Source: Stenotrophomonas maltophilia (lineage in GTDB: Bacteria > Pseudomonadota > Gammaproteobacteria > Xanthomonadales > Xanthomonadaceae). From it: a stretch of 64,000 bases of DNA. Positions 44,796-53,654 of the stretch are shown in pieces. The translations under genes were made by a program, and so were the position numbers. Each line of letters begins with the position of its first letter. Positions within the stretch are counted from its first letter, which is position 1. The stretch is from the NCBI RefSeq assembly GCF_001676385.1, contig NZ_LYVJ01000004.1:286075-350074 (forward strand), in the 5' to 3' direction. The notes beneath the pieces were generated by a model that saw only the letters and a program-made list of their open reading frames with translations, had not been told where the DNA came from and searched no databases.

Positions 44796-45685
44796 GTGAT
44801 TACGTCCGCATCGTCGAGGTCGGCCCCCGTGACGGCCTGCAGAACGAACAGCAGTCGGTGTCCACCGCCCACAAGATCGAACTGATCAACCGCCTCTCGG
44901 CGACCGGCCTGCGCAGCATCGAGGCGACCAGCTTCGTCAGCCCAAAGTGGATTCCGCAACTGGCCGATGCCGCCGAAGTCTACGCCGGCATCCAGCGCCG
45001 CCCCGGCATCCACTACCCGGTACTGGTGCCGAATGAACAGGGCTACGACCGCGCCCGCGCGGTCGGCGTCGAGGAAGTGGCGGTGTTCACTGCCGCGTCC
45101 GAGGCGTTCAACCGAACCAACACCAATGCCGGCATCGACGAGTCGCTGGCCCGCTTCGAGCCGATCCTGCGCCGCGCCGCCGCCGATGGCGTGCGCGTGC
45201 GCGGCTACGTCTCCACTGTGCTCGGCTGCCCCTACCAGGGCGAGGTCCCACTGGCCGACGTGGTACGGGTGGCGCGCGCCCTGCACCAGATGGGCTGTTA
45301 CGAAATCTCGCTGGGCGACACCATCGGCGTCGGCACCCCACGCAAGGCACGGGCGATGCTGCAGGCGGTCGCTGCCGAGATTCCGATGGAGGCATTGGCC
45401 GTGCACTTCCACGACACGTATGGCCAGGCCGTCGCCAACATCGCCTCCTGCCTGGAAGAAGGCGTGCGCGTGGTCGACAGCGCGGTGTCCGGCGCGGGTG
45501 GCTGCCCGTATGCCAAGGGCGCAAGCGGCAATGTTGCCAGCGAGGACGTGGTCTACCTGCTGCAGGGTCTGGGCCTGGACAGCGGAGTGGACCTGCCGGC
45601 GCTGGCCGAGACCGGCCGCTGGCTGGCCGGCCTGCTCGGCCGCGCCACCGCCAGCCGTACCGGGCAGGCACTGGCGGCCGTTTGA
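44792..45685 (+). CDS. mvaB: Hydroxymethylglutaryl-CoA lyase
   Basis: The enzyme splits HMG-CoA into acetoacetate and acetyl-CoA, the last step of leucine degradation (LiuE). The 297 residues form a DRE-TIM-type barrel. The N-terminal signature is IVEVGPRDGLQNEQQ. Metal-binding and active-site stretches follow (VHFHDTYGQAVANI and the Cys loop GAGGCPYAKGASGNVASEDV). It overlaps the VOC gene by 4 bp. An SDR gene follows after 96 bp. Confidence 0.96.
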   Translation: MSDYVRIVEVGPRDGLQNEQQSVSTAHKIELINRLSATGLRSIEATSFVSPKWIPQLADAAEVYAGIQRRPGIHYPVLVPNEQGYDRARAVGVEEVAVFTAASEAFNRTNTNAGIDESLARFEPILRRAAADGVRVRGYVSTVLGCPYQGEVPLADVVRVARALHQMGCYEISLGDTIGVGTPRKARAMLQAVAAEIPMEALAVHFHDTYGQAVANIASCLEEGVRVVDSAVSGAGGCPYAKGASGNVASEDVVYLLQGLGLDSGVDLPALAETGRWLAGLLGRATASRTGQALAAV

Positions 45686-45781
45686 TTGCCCGCTGCGCCG
45701 CCCCGCGGCGGCGCAGTGCACAACGGCGGGCAGCACGGCTTCCGTTAGAATCGGCGGTTCTCGAACCTGCAGGACCGTGCA

Positions 45782-46552
45782 ATGCAGCTGTCTTCCGTAC
45801 GTGCCGTGATCACTGGCGGCGTCTCCGGCCTCGGCCTGGCCGTGGCCGAACACCTCGTCGCACAGGGCGGCAAGGTAGCCTTGTTCGACCTCAACGACGA
45901 CAAGGGCGCGGCCGCCGTTGCCGGCCTGGGCGCCGATCGGGCCCGCTATTTCAACGTAAACGTCAGCGATGAAGCAGCCGTGGCCGCGGCCATCGACCAC
46001 GCCCACGCTTTCCTCGGCGGCCTGAATGTGGCCATCAACTGTGCCGGCATCCTTGGCGCCGGCCGCGTGCTCGGCAAGGAAGGCCCGATGCCGCTGGCAG
46101 GATTCCAGGGCACGGTCATGGTCAACCTGGTCGGCAGCTTCAATGTCGCCAAGGCCGCGGCCAATCGCATGCAGCACAACGATCCCGGCACCGACGGCGA
46201 GCGTGGCGTGATCGTCAACACTGCCAGCATCGCCGCCTACGAGGGCCAGATCGGCCAGGCCGCGTATGCCGCCAGCAAGGGCGGTGTCGTGTCGATGACG
46301 CTGCCGATGGCGCGCGAACTGTCGCGATTCGGCATCCGCGTCAACACCATCGCTCCGGGCGTGTTCTGGACGCCGATGGTCGACGGCATGCCCGAAGCCG
46401 TGCAGCAGTCACTGGCCGCTTCGATTCCGTTCCCGTCGCGGCTGGGCAAGCCGGAAGACTTCGCCAGCCTGGTCGGCTTCATCCTCGGCAACACCTATCT
46501 CAACGGCGAGACCATCCGCCTGGACGGCGCTACCCGCCTCGCTCCGAAGTGA
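45782..46552 (+). CDS. SDR-family 3-hydroxyacyl-CoA dehydrogenase (HSD17B10-like)
   Basis: This 256-residue short-chain dehydrogenase has the NAD-binding TGGVSGLGLAVAEHL and the catalytic Ser/Tyr/Lys in NTASIAAYEGQIGQAAYAASKGG. The insertion after the NAD motif and the pattern GVFWTPMVDGMPE resemble the HSD17B10/FadB2 group. That group oxidises 3-hydroxy-2-methylbutyryl-CoA (isoleucine degradation) and related 3-hydroxyacyl-CoAs. It lies just downstream of the leucine-degradation genes, in the same direction. Confidence 0.85.
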   Translation: MQLSSVRAVITGGVSGLGLAVAEHLVAQGGKVALFDLNDDKGAAAVAGLGADRARYFNVNVSDEAAVAAAIDHAHAFLGGLNVAINCAGILGAGRVLGKEGPMPLAGFQGTVMVNLVGSFNVAKAAANRMQHNDPGTDGERGVIVNTASIAAYEGQIGQAAYAASKGGVVSMTLPMARELSRFGIRVNTIAPGVFWTPMVDGMPEAVQQSLAASIPFPSRLGKPEDFASLVGFILGNTYLNGETIRLDGATRLAPK

Positions 46553-46597
46553 TTCCCCCGGGCGCCGGGAAGGCGCTCCCCCTGACAGACACACACC

Positions 46598-47164
46598 ATG
46601 AAAGCCAGCGACATCAAGAAGGGCAACGTCGTCGAATACAACAACGGCGTCTACCAGATCCGCGACATCGAGCGCAGCTCGCCACAGGGCCGCGGCGGCA
46701 ACGTGCGTTTCCGCTTCATCATGTACAGCGTGCCGGGCGGCAACAAGCTCGACGCCAGCTTCGACGCCGACGACAACCTGGTCGAGGTCGAGCTGCTGCG
46801 CCGCCAGTCCACTTATTCGTACAAGGATGGCGATGCCTTCGTGTTCCTCGATGACGAGGACTACACCCCCTACACCCTGGATGCGGACGTGATCGGCGAT
46901 GACGCCGGCTACATCACCGACGGCCTGACCGGCATCTACGTGCAGGTGATCGACGAGCAGCCGGTCGCCATCCAGCTGCCGGCATCGGTGGTACTGGAAG
47001 TGATCGAGACCCCGCCGGAACTGAAGGGCGGCACCGCCACCAAGCGTCCGAAGCCGGCCAAGCTCAACACCGGTATCGAAATCATGGTGCCGGAGTACAT
47101 CGCCAACGGCGAGCGGGTGCTGGTGAACACCGCCACCGGCGAGTTCGCCGGTCGTGCCGACTGA
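46598..47164 (+). CDS. yeiP: Elongation factor P-like protein EfpL (YeiP)
   Basis: EF-P-like proteins help ribosomes pass difficult peptide-bond sites such as polyproline. The 188 residues have three OB/KOW-like domains. The tip loop is [11 protein letters not shown] with Arg32 in place of the modified Lys/Arg-tip loop of EF-P, as in EfpL/YeiP. True EF-P would have a shorter tip (PGKG or PGRG). Hence this is the EfpL paralogue, not efp. Confidence 0.93.
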   Translation: MKASDIKKGNVVEYNNGVYQIRDIERSSPQGRGGNVRFRFIMYSVPGGNKLDASFDADDNLVEVELLRRQSTYSYKDGDAFVFLDDEDYTPYTLDADVIGDDAGYITDGLTGIYVQVIDEQPVAIQLPASVVLEVIETPPELKGGTATKRPKPAKLNTGIEIMVPEYIANGERVLVNTATGEFAGRAD

Positions 47165-47248
47165 GCGCCCCACCCGGGTCGTCTGCCTGTCCCTGCCTGC
47201 GGCGCGTTCGCCGCGGGCAGCGGACAGCGCATTGGTGACGGCAGTCGT

Positions 47249-47321
47249 GTAGAGCCGAGCCCATGCTCGGCTGCCGTGCCTGCCCCGCGCGCAACGCAGC
47301 CGAACGTGGGCCCGGCCCTGC
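47249..47321. repeat. SMAG-type repeat pair, right half degenerate
   Basis: GTAG with an AGCCGAGcccatgCTCGGCT hairpin (47249-47272) is followed by a decayed inverse copy ending CTGC instead of CTAC (47298-47321). It lies between the convergent yeiP and the MliC-like lipoprotein gene. Confidence 0.7.
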
Positions 47322-47328
47322 AGATGAC

Positions 47329-48018
47329 TTACTGTTTCGCGCCGAAATTGCCGCAGCCGTGGTACTGGCGGGTACCGACGGTCAGCATCACCTTGGCTTC
47401 GAACGCCTCGCCACTCATGTCGTCCTGGCAGGTGGTGCGCTGGAAGCTCAGCTTGACGTCGGTACCATCGGACGCCTTCCCGCTCCAGCCATCAGCCCCT
47501 TGGGTGGGCTTGGCCACGTCGAAACGGCGCTCGCCATAATCCACTTCCACCTGCAGGCCCGGCGCATCGCCGTCGACGATCGCAAGCCAGCCGGGTTCAT
47601 TGCCGGTTGCACGGAACGCGGCATTGCCGGCACTGCCATCACCTTCGGCGGCTTCCACCGCATGGCACTCGCGTTCCGCCTCGCCCTTCAGGCTCAGCAG
47701 GCCGTCATCGCGGCCCCTGGTCCAGAAGCTGTTGCCTTGGCCATCGCCGTACTTCGCGCCGGATGCCGCACGCTCGGAGGTCATGGAGAGGGTGCGTTCG
47801 CCGATCACCACCGTGGCCGCATCCCCGCCGTTGAAAGTGGCGCGCACGCTCAGGTCACCACACTGATAGGTGGTCTGGCTGCCACCCTCGCTGCTGGCGC
47901 TCGGTTGTGGCGCGGCAGGCGGGGCGTCGCTGCCGCCCGCAGCGGGTGCCTGGGTCGGCTGGCACGCAGCCAGAACCAACCCAAGGGAGGCTGCCAACAG
48001 ACTGGGAACTACACGCAT
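47329..48018 (-). CDS. Lipoprotein with MliC-like lysozyme-inhibitor domain and extra C-terminal domain
   Basis: This 229-residue lipoprotein has a signal peptide and lipobox (LGLVLAACQ). After a Pro/Ala/Ser-rich linker, a region about 50-120 (TYQCGDLSVRATFNGG to CHAVEA) matches the MliC/PliC C-type lysozyme inhibitor pattern with paired Cys. A second domain (about 130-229) carries NEPGWLAIVDGD and two Cys (TTCQDDMSG, YHGCGNF), as in COG3650-type lipoproteins. It probably protects peptidoglycan from host lysozyme, with the second domain of unknown role. AAGGAG precedes the ATG at 48018. The open frame beyond that is non-coding. Confidence 0.8.
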   Translation of the reverse strand: MRVVPSLLAASLGLVLAACQPTQAPAAGGSDAPPAAPQPSASSEGGSQTTYQCGDLSVRATFNGGDAATVVIGERTLSMTSERAASGAKYGDGQGNSFWTRGRDDGLLSLKGEAERECHAVEAAEGDGSAGNAAFRATGNEPGWLAIVDGDAPGLQVEVDYGERRFDVAKPTQGADGWSGKASDGTDVKLSFQRTTCQDDMSGEAFEAKVMLTVGTRQYHGCGNFGAKQ

Positions 48019-48101
48019 GGCTCGACTCCTTGTCGACACTACAGAGATGCTCGACCCTACCACCTGACGGTGAGCGGGGCCTGAAAGCGGCCTGACCGCG
48101 C

Positions 48102-48494
48102 TTACGCGGCCAGCACCGCCATCGCCAGCAGCTGTGCGCCGCTTCCGCCGGAGCTGCAGGTCCACACCCGCAACAGGCGCAGTTCCAGCTCGCGCTCCCG
48201 GTCCTGCTGCCGCACGGACAACCGCACGTCGCTGGACAGCAACGCCAGGCGGCCACACAGCAGCGTTTCCACCGCGCACGATTGCAGGCTCCGCACCTGC
48301 AGGTTTCCTGCCAGCCAGTCGCCCAGCCATGGCAGATCGAGCATGCGCCCGCCCTGCCCGTCCATCATGAACAATGCCGGCGATACCAGCACGCTCAGCG
48401 CATCCTGGTCATGCTCCAGCAGCGCCGTGCACAAGCGCTGCTCCAGCGCCATCAACTGCCGCGCGTGCAGATCTTCAACGATGTTCCGTTCCAT
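48102..48494 (-). CDS. Small NTF2/DUF4440-like protein of unknown function
   Basis: This 130-residue soluble protein (MERNIVEDLHARQLMALEQ...) has the profile of the SnoaL/NTF2-like fold used by DUF4440 proteins. The similarity is weak. It starts 20 bp inside the 3' end of the RND pump gene and is on the same strand, so it is at the tail of the smeYZ operon. No catalytic residues can be assigned. Codon use and GC match its neighbours. Confidence 0.65.
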   Translation of the reverse strand: MERNIVEDLHARQLMALEQRLCTALLEHDQDALSVLVSPALFMMDGQGGRMLDLPWLGDWLAGNLQVRSLQSCAVETLLCGRLALLSSDVRLSVRQQDRERELELRLLRVWTCSSGGSGAQLLAMAVLAA

Positions 48495-51400
48495 CCACGA
48501 TTCCTTCCGGCATCGGCCGGCGCCTGCGCAGGCATTGCGCGATCCACCGCCACGCGCCCTGCACCACTACATAGAAGACCGGCACGAAGAACACCGCCAG
48601 CACGGTCGCACTGACCATGCCGCCGAATACACCGGTTCCAATCGCCTGCTGGGTTTCCTTCGACGCGCCCTGCGCCAGCATCAGCGGCACCACGCCCAGC
48701 GCGAACGCCAGCGAGGTCATCACGATCGGCCGCAGGCGCAGCCGCGCCGCTTCCAACGCGGCCTCGACCAGGCCGCGGCCCTGCTGCTGCAACTGGCGGG
48801 CAAACTCGACGATGAGGATCGCGTTCTTCGCCGACAGCCCGATCACGGTGATCATGCCGACCTTGAAGAACACATCGTTGGGCATACCGCGCAACAACAC
48901 GGCAGCAACCGCACCGAGCAGGCCCAGTGGCACCACCAGCAGCACCGCCAGCGGGATCGACCAGCTCTCGTACAGCGCCGCCAGCACCAGGAACACCACC
49001 AGCATCGACAACAACAACAGCCATGGCGCCTGTTGCCCCGACTCGCGCTCCTGCAGCGACTGGCTGGTCCACTGCAGGGCAAATCCGGATGGCAGCTTCT
49101 CCGCCAATCGCTCCATCTCCGCCATGGCCTGGCCGGTCGATACGCCGGAAGCCGGTGCACCGGACAGGTTCAACGCTGGGAAGCCGAGATAGCGCTGCAG
49201 TTGCAGCGGCGCCTCGGTCCAGCGCGGGGTCACCAGTTCGGACAGCGCCACCATGCCGCCTTCGCTATTGCGCACGTACAGCCTGAGCACGTCATCCAGC
49301 TCCATCCGGTGCGGCGCGTCGGCCTGCAGGATCACCTGCTGCAAGCGCCCCTTGTTGGGAAAGTCGTTGACGTACTGCGAGCCCATTGCTGCCGACAGGG
49401 TGTTGCTGATGTCGCTGAAGCCCACCCCCATCGCCTCGGCCTTGGCACGGTCGATGTCCAGCTGCACGCTGGTGCCGGCCGGCAGGCCATCGGCATGCAC
49501 CTCCGACAGCAATGGGCTGGCCTCGGCCAGCTTCAACAGCTGCTGCAGCGCCGCGCGCAGTTCCGCCTGGCTCTGCCCGGTGCGCGCCTGCAGGGCCAGC
49601 GAGAAGCCGGACGACCGGCCAAGGCTGTCGATGGCCGGCGGCATCACGCTCATGACTTCACCCTCGGCGACCGTGGACATTGCCTTCTGCGCGGCCTCCA
49701 CTTCACCGGCCGCAGTGGCACCTGCGCGCTCGCCCCAGTCCTTCAGCATGGTGTAGGCCAGCGCCGCGCTCGGGCCGGACCCGGAGAAGCTGTAGCCAAG
49801 GATCGACTGGTTGGAGCCGATGCCCGGCCGCGAGGCCACGTGCCGTTCGTAGGTTTCTACCACCGCCAGCGTGCGTTCGGCCGTCGCTTCGGCTGGCAAC
49901 TGGATCGAGGTCATGAAGTAACCCTGGTCCTCTTCCGGCAGGAACGCGCCCGGCAGCCAGTGCAGGCCCAGCAGCAACGCCGCCACCAGTGCGGCGAACA
50001 CGCCCATCACCCGCCCGCTCCGCTGCAGCACCGAGGCCACGCCGCGCTGGTAGCGCCCGGTCATCTTCCCGAAACCACGATTGAATGCACCGAACAGCCC
50101 GCCACGGCCATGGTGCCCACGCGTGTTCGCGCGCAGCAGGGTCGCGCACAGTGCCGGCGTCAGGCTCAACGCCAGCACGGCCGAGAACAGGATCGACACC
50201 GCCATCGCCACGGTGAACTGGCGGTAGATCGCACCCACCGAACCGCTGGCCAGCGCCATCGGAATGAACACCGCGGTCAGCACCAGGGTGATGCCGATCA
50301 CCGCGCCAGTAAGCTCGCCCATCGCCTTGATGGTGGCCTCGCGCGGTGGCAGCCCTTCTTCGGCCATGATCCGTTCCACGCCCTCGACCACCACGATCGC
50401 ATCGTCGACGATGATGCCGATCGCCAGCACCATGCCGAACATGGTCAGCACGTTGATCGAGAAGCCCAGCGCCAGCATCACCGCGAACGTACCCAATAGT
50501 GCGATCGGCGCGACCATGGCCGGAATCAGCGTGTAGCGCCAGTTCTGCAGGAACAGGTACATCACCGCGAACACCAGCAGCATCGCTTCCAGCAGCGTCT
50601 GTACCACCTTCTGGATCGAGATCTTCACGAAGGGTGCGGTGTCGAACGGGATGCTCGACTCCACCCCTCGCGGCAGCAGCGGTGCCAGTTCGGCCATGCG
50701 CTCGCGCACCGCAGCGGCGGTACGCACCGCATTCGCGCCCGGGCGCAGCTGTACACCGGCAGCGGTGGCCGGATGGCCATCCTCGCGGGTGCCCCAGGCA
50801 TAGCTCTGCGCACCCAGCTCGACGCGGGCGACGTCACCCAGCACGACGCGTGAACCGTCGGCCCCTGCGCGCAGCACGATGGCCGCGAACTGTTCCGGCG
50901 TGGACAGCTGGCCATCGGCACTGAGCGGCACGCTGATGCGCTGGCCCGGCACGCTTGGCGAATCGCCGATGCGCCCCGGTGAGATCTCCAGGTTCTGCTG
51001 CTCGATGGCGGCGGCCACGTCTCCCATGCTCAGCCCGTAGCCGGTCAACCGCGTCGGATCCAGCCACACGCGCATCGCCTGCTCGGCGCCGAACAGCTGC
51101 ACGCGGCCGACACCCTCGATGCGGCGCAGCTCTTCGATGATGTTGCGTGCCATGAAGTCCCCCAGCGCCGCCTCGCTGACGCTGGCATCAGGCGAACGCA
51201 GGCCAACCAGCATCAGGAAGCCGGAATCGGCGGCTTCCACGAACAGGCCGTTCTGGCGCACGCTGCGCGGCAGGCGCGGCTCGATCGCCTTGATCCGGTT
51301 CTGCACGTCCACCTGCGCCAGCTCCGGGTCGGTACCCGGCTTGAAGGTCGCAGTGATCGAGGCTTCGCCGGAGGTGTCCACCGACGATTCGAAGTACAGC

Positions 51401-51624
51401 AGGTGCTTGACGCTGGACAGCTCGCGCTCGATCAGGCCGACCACCGCATCATTCAGCGTCTGCGGGCTCGCACCCGGGTAGCTGGCGTAGATGCTGACGC
51501 TGGGAGGTGCGACCGCCGGATACCGCTCCACGGCCAGGCGCGGGAGCGCCAATGCGCCGGCCAGGATGATGAAGATCGCCAGGACCCAGGCGAACACCGG
51601 GCGATCGATGAAGAAACGTGCCAT
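48475..51624 (-). CDS. smeZ: RND multidrug efflux pump inner-membrane transporter (SmeZ)
   Basis: This 1049-residue HAE1-type RND transporter has twelve membrane segments and two large periplasmic loops. The N-terminus is MARFFIDRPVFAWVLAIFII. The proton-relay Asp pair is in TM4 (AIGIIVDDAIVVVEG). It sits downstream of a membrane-fusion protein, opposite a response regulator and kinase, and no outer-membrane channel gene follows. This arrangement is that of smeYZ with smeRySy in S. maltophilia, a pump linked to intrinsic aminoglycoside resistance. The assignment to SmeZ rests on this context and general similarity, not on alignment. If correct, it should use a channel encoded elsewhere, such as SmeC or another TolC-like protein. 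Confidence 0.85.
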   Translation of the reverse strand: MARFFIDRPVFAWVLAIFIILAGALALPRLAVERYPAVAPPSVSIYASYPGASPQTLNDAVVGLIERELSSVKHLLYFESSVDTSGEASITATFKPGTDPELAQVDVQNRIKAIEPRLPRSVRQNGLFVEAADSGFLMLVGLRSPDASVSEAALGDFMARNIIEELRRIEGVGRVQLFGAEQAMRVWLDPTRLTGYGLSMGDVAAAIEQQNLEISPGRIGDSPSVPGQRISVPLSADGQLSTPEQFAAIVLRAGADGSRVVLGDVARVELGAQSYAWGTREDGHPATAAGVQLRPGANAVRTAAAVRERMAELAPLLPRGVESSIPFDTAPFVKISIQKVVQTLLEAMLLVFAVMYLFLQNWRYTLIPAMVAPIALLGTFAVMLALGFSINVLTMFGMVLAIGIIVDDAIVVVEGVERIMAEEGLPPREATIKAMGELTGAVIGITLVLTAVFIPMALASGSVGAIYRQFTVAMAVSILFSAVLALSLTPALCATLLRANTRGHHGRGGLFGAFNRGFGKMTGRYQRGVASVLQRSGRVMGVFAALVAALLLGLHWLPGAFLPEEDQGYFMTSIQLPAEATAERTLAVVETYERHVASRPGIGSNQSILGYSFSGSGPSAALAYTMLKDWGERAGATAAGEVEAAQKAMSTVAEGEVMSVMPPAIDSLGRSSGFSLALQARTGQSQAELRAALQQLLKLAEASPLLSEVHADGLPAGTSVQLDIDRAKAEAMGVGFSDISNTLSAAMGSQYVNDFPNKGRLQQVILQADAPHRMELDDVLRLYVRNSEGGMVALSELVTPRWTEAPLQLQRYLGFPALNLSGAPASGVSTGQAMAEMERLAEKLPSGFALQWTSQSLQERESGQQAPWLLLLSMLVVFLVLAALYESWSIPLAVLLVVPLGLLGAVAAVLLRGMPNDVFFKVGMITVIGLSAKNAILIVEFARQLQQQGRGLVEAALEAARLRLRPIVMTSLAFALGVVPLMLAQGASKETQQAIGTGVFGGMVSATVLAVFFVPVFYVVVQGAWRWIAQCLRRRRPMPEGIVDGTEHR

Positions 51625-51659
51625 TTTGGATTTTCCTGGAGGGGCCGGCCCGGGGGGCC

Positions 51660-52808
51660 TCAGCCCTTGCTGCCGGCCTGCATTGCACCGGCGCCGGCGA
51701 CCGGCCCCTGCCAGTCGCGCGCATCAACCGCTACGCCCTCCTGCAAGCGTTCCTGGCCTTCAACCACTACCCTTTCACCCGCCTTCAGGCCGGTGCGCAC
51801 CAGCCACTGGCGGTCGACGCTGCCATCGACCTCCAGCGTGCGGATCACCGCCTTGCCGTCGTTGGCGATCACCCACGCATAGGCCTGCCCGCCGGCGCTG
51901 CGCAGCACGGCCTGCTGCGGTACGGTCAACGCAGTGGCCGGGGCACCACGTGGTACCCGTGCGCGTACGTACATGCCGGGCAGCAGCTGGCGATGCGGAT
52001 TGCCGACCAGGACGCGAAGGATCACGTCCCCGGTGCGCGCGTCCACGTTGATTCCGGAGAACAGCAGCTGGCCGCGCTCGGCGAGCGGCTGGCCGGCCGG
52101 GCCGATGATCGTCACCGGCAGCTCACCGCGTCCGGCAGCACTGCGCTGCAGCGACGCCAACTGCGCGGCGGGCTGGCGCACGTCGACGTAGACCTGGTCG
52201 ATCTGCTGCACCACGGCCATCGGCTCGGCATCGGCAACGCCGACCAGCGCACCTTCGGTGACCAGTGCCTGATCGATGCGGCCGGCAATCGGCGCGCTGA
52301 CCGTGGCGTAGCGCAGGTCGAGCTGGCGACGGGCGAGGACCGCGCGTGCCTCGTTCACGGCCGCACGCGCCTGCACGTACTCGGCGTCCGCGTCATCGCG
52401 CTGCTGCTGGCTGACCGCTTGCGCGGCGGCCAACGCATGCAGGCGCTGCGACTGCACGCGGCTGCGGGCCAGCGCGGCTTCACTGCGCTGCAGCGCGGCG
52501 AGCGCCGAATCGACGTCGGCCCGGAACGCCGCCGGATCGATCTGGAACAAGGGTTGTCCGGCACTCACTTCGGCCCCCTGCTCGAACAGGCGGCGCTGCA
52601 CGATGCCACCCACCTGGGCGCGGATCTGCGCGGTTCGGACGGCGGCCACGCGGCCAGGCAGTTCGTCATCGCGCTGCACCATCCGCGGGCCGGCGGTAAC
52701 CACGCTGACGCGCGGTGCAGGATCGGGAGTGGCTTCGGGGGGGGAACAGGCCGTCGTGGCCAGGGCGAGGGCCGCGATCAACGCGACCGGAGTCCTGAAG
52801 GTTCTCAT
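51660..52808 (-). CDS. smeY: RND pump periplasmic adaptor lipoprotein (SmeY)
   Basis: This 382-residue membrane-fusion protein has a signal peptide with a near-lipobox Cys (ALATTACS). Coiled-coil hairpin, lipoyl, beta-barrel and membrane-proximal domains are seen, for example in GQPLFQIDPAAFRADVDSALAALQRSEAAL and TVSAPIAGRIDQALVTEGALVG. It is 35 bp upstream of smeZ in the same operon. The longer ORF reads into the divergent regulator region and was rejected in favour of the ATG at 52808. Directly after the Cys lies a run of eight C (52737-52744 as G on the plus strand). Confidence 0.85.
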   Translation of the reverse strand: MRTFRTPVALIAALALATTACSPPEATPDPAPRVSVVTAGPRMVQRDDELPGRVAAVRTAQIRAQVGGIVQRRLFEQGAEVSAGQPLFQIDPAAFRADVDSALAALQRSEAALARSRVQSQRLHALAAAQAVSQQQRDDADAEYVQARAAVNEARAVLARRQLDLRYATVSAPIAGRIDQALVTEGALVGVADAEPMAVVQQIDQVYVDVRQPAAQLASLQRSAAGRGELPVTIIGPAGQPLAERGQLLFSGINVDARTGDVILRVLVGNPHRQLLPGMYVRARVPRGAPATALTVPQQAVLRSAGGQAYAWVIANDGKAVIRTLEVDGSVDRQWLVRTGLKAGERVVVEGQERLQEGVAVDARDWQGPVAGAGAMQAGSKG

Positions 52809-52904
52809 TGCTGTGCACAATGCCGCGCAGGCGGCGGATAGGTTCTGAGGCGCGCAGTGTGCGCGGCGATGATGGGGTTTCGATGGAGGGAGTGTGGAGA
52901 TACG

Positions 52905-53654
52905 ATGGAGGCAAGCACCTTGAGGCTCCGCCCCTGCATGCATGCCGCCCCTGCCCTGGCCGCCCTCGTCCTGATCGTCGAGGACGAGGCCGAGATCGCC
53001 GATATTCTCACCGCCTATCTGGAACGCGAAGGACTGCGCACACTGCGCGCCGGCGATGGCCACAGCGCGCTGGACCTGCACCGCAGCGCCCGCCCCGACC
53101 TGGTCCTGCTTGACGTGCAGCTGCCGCGACTGGACGGCTGGAGCGTGCTGACCCAGCTGCGCCAGCGGGGTGAGACGCCGGTGATCATGCTGACCGCGCT
53201 CGACCAGGATCTGGACAAGCTGACCGCACTGCGGATGGGCGCCGATGACTACGTGGTCAAGCCGTTCAATCCCGCCGAAGTGGCTGCACGCGTGCGCGCT
53301 GTACTGAGGCGTACGCTGCGTGCCTCGCGCGTGGATGCACCGAGCGCGCTGCGCGCAGGCCCGCTGCTGATCGATCCGGCCACCCATGCCGTGCATGTGG
53401 AAGGCGACGGCTACAGCCATGAAGTGCTGCTCACCCTGACCGAGTTCAAGCTGCTGCACTGCATGGCGCTGGCGCCGACCCGCATCTTCAGCCGCAGCGA
53501 GCTGATGCATGAATGCCTGCCTGAAAGCGAGGCGCTGGAGCGCACCGTCGACAGCCATGTCAGCAAACTGCGCCGCAAGCTGGACGAGGTCGGCCTGCTC
53601 AATGTGCCCGCCAGCGTGCGCGGCGTCGGCTACCGGTTGATGGCCGACCGCTGA
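52905..53654 (+). CDS. smeRy: OmpR-family response regulator (SmeRy)
   Basis: The 249 residues hold a receiver with phospho-acceptor Asp70 (LVLLDVQLPRLDG) and Lys in ADDYVVKPF, then a winged-helix output domain (SHVSKLRRKLDEVG). It is BaeR-like. The start is uncertain: ATG codons at 52857, 52905 and 52938 are possible. GGAG 6 nt before 52905 favours it. It is divergent from smeY, so it probably regulates the pump. The kinase gene starts on its stop codon (TGATG). Confidence 0.85.
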   Translation: MEASTLRLRPCMHAAPALAALVLIVEDEAEIADILTAYLEREGLRTLRAGDGHSALDLHRSARPDLVLLDVQLPRLDGWSVLTQLRQRGETPVIMLTALDQDLDKLTALRMGADDYVVKPFNPAEVAARVRAVLRRTLRASRVDAPSALRAGPLLIDPATHAVHVEGDGYSHEVLLTLTEFKLLHCMALAPTRIFSRSELMHECLPESEALERTVDSHVSKLRRKLDEVGLLNVPASVRGVGYRLMADR

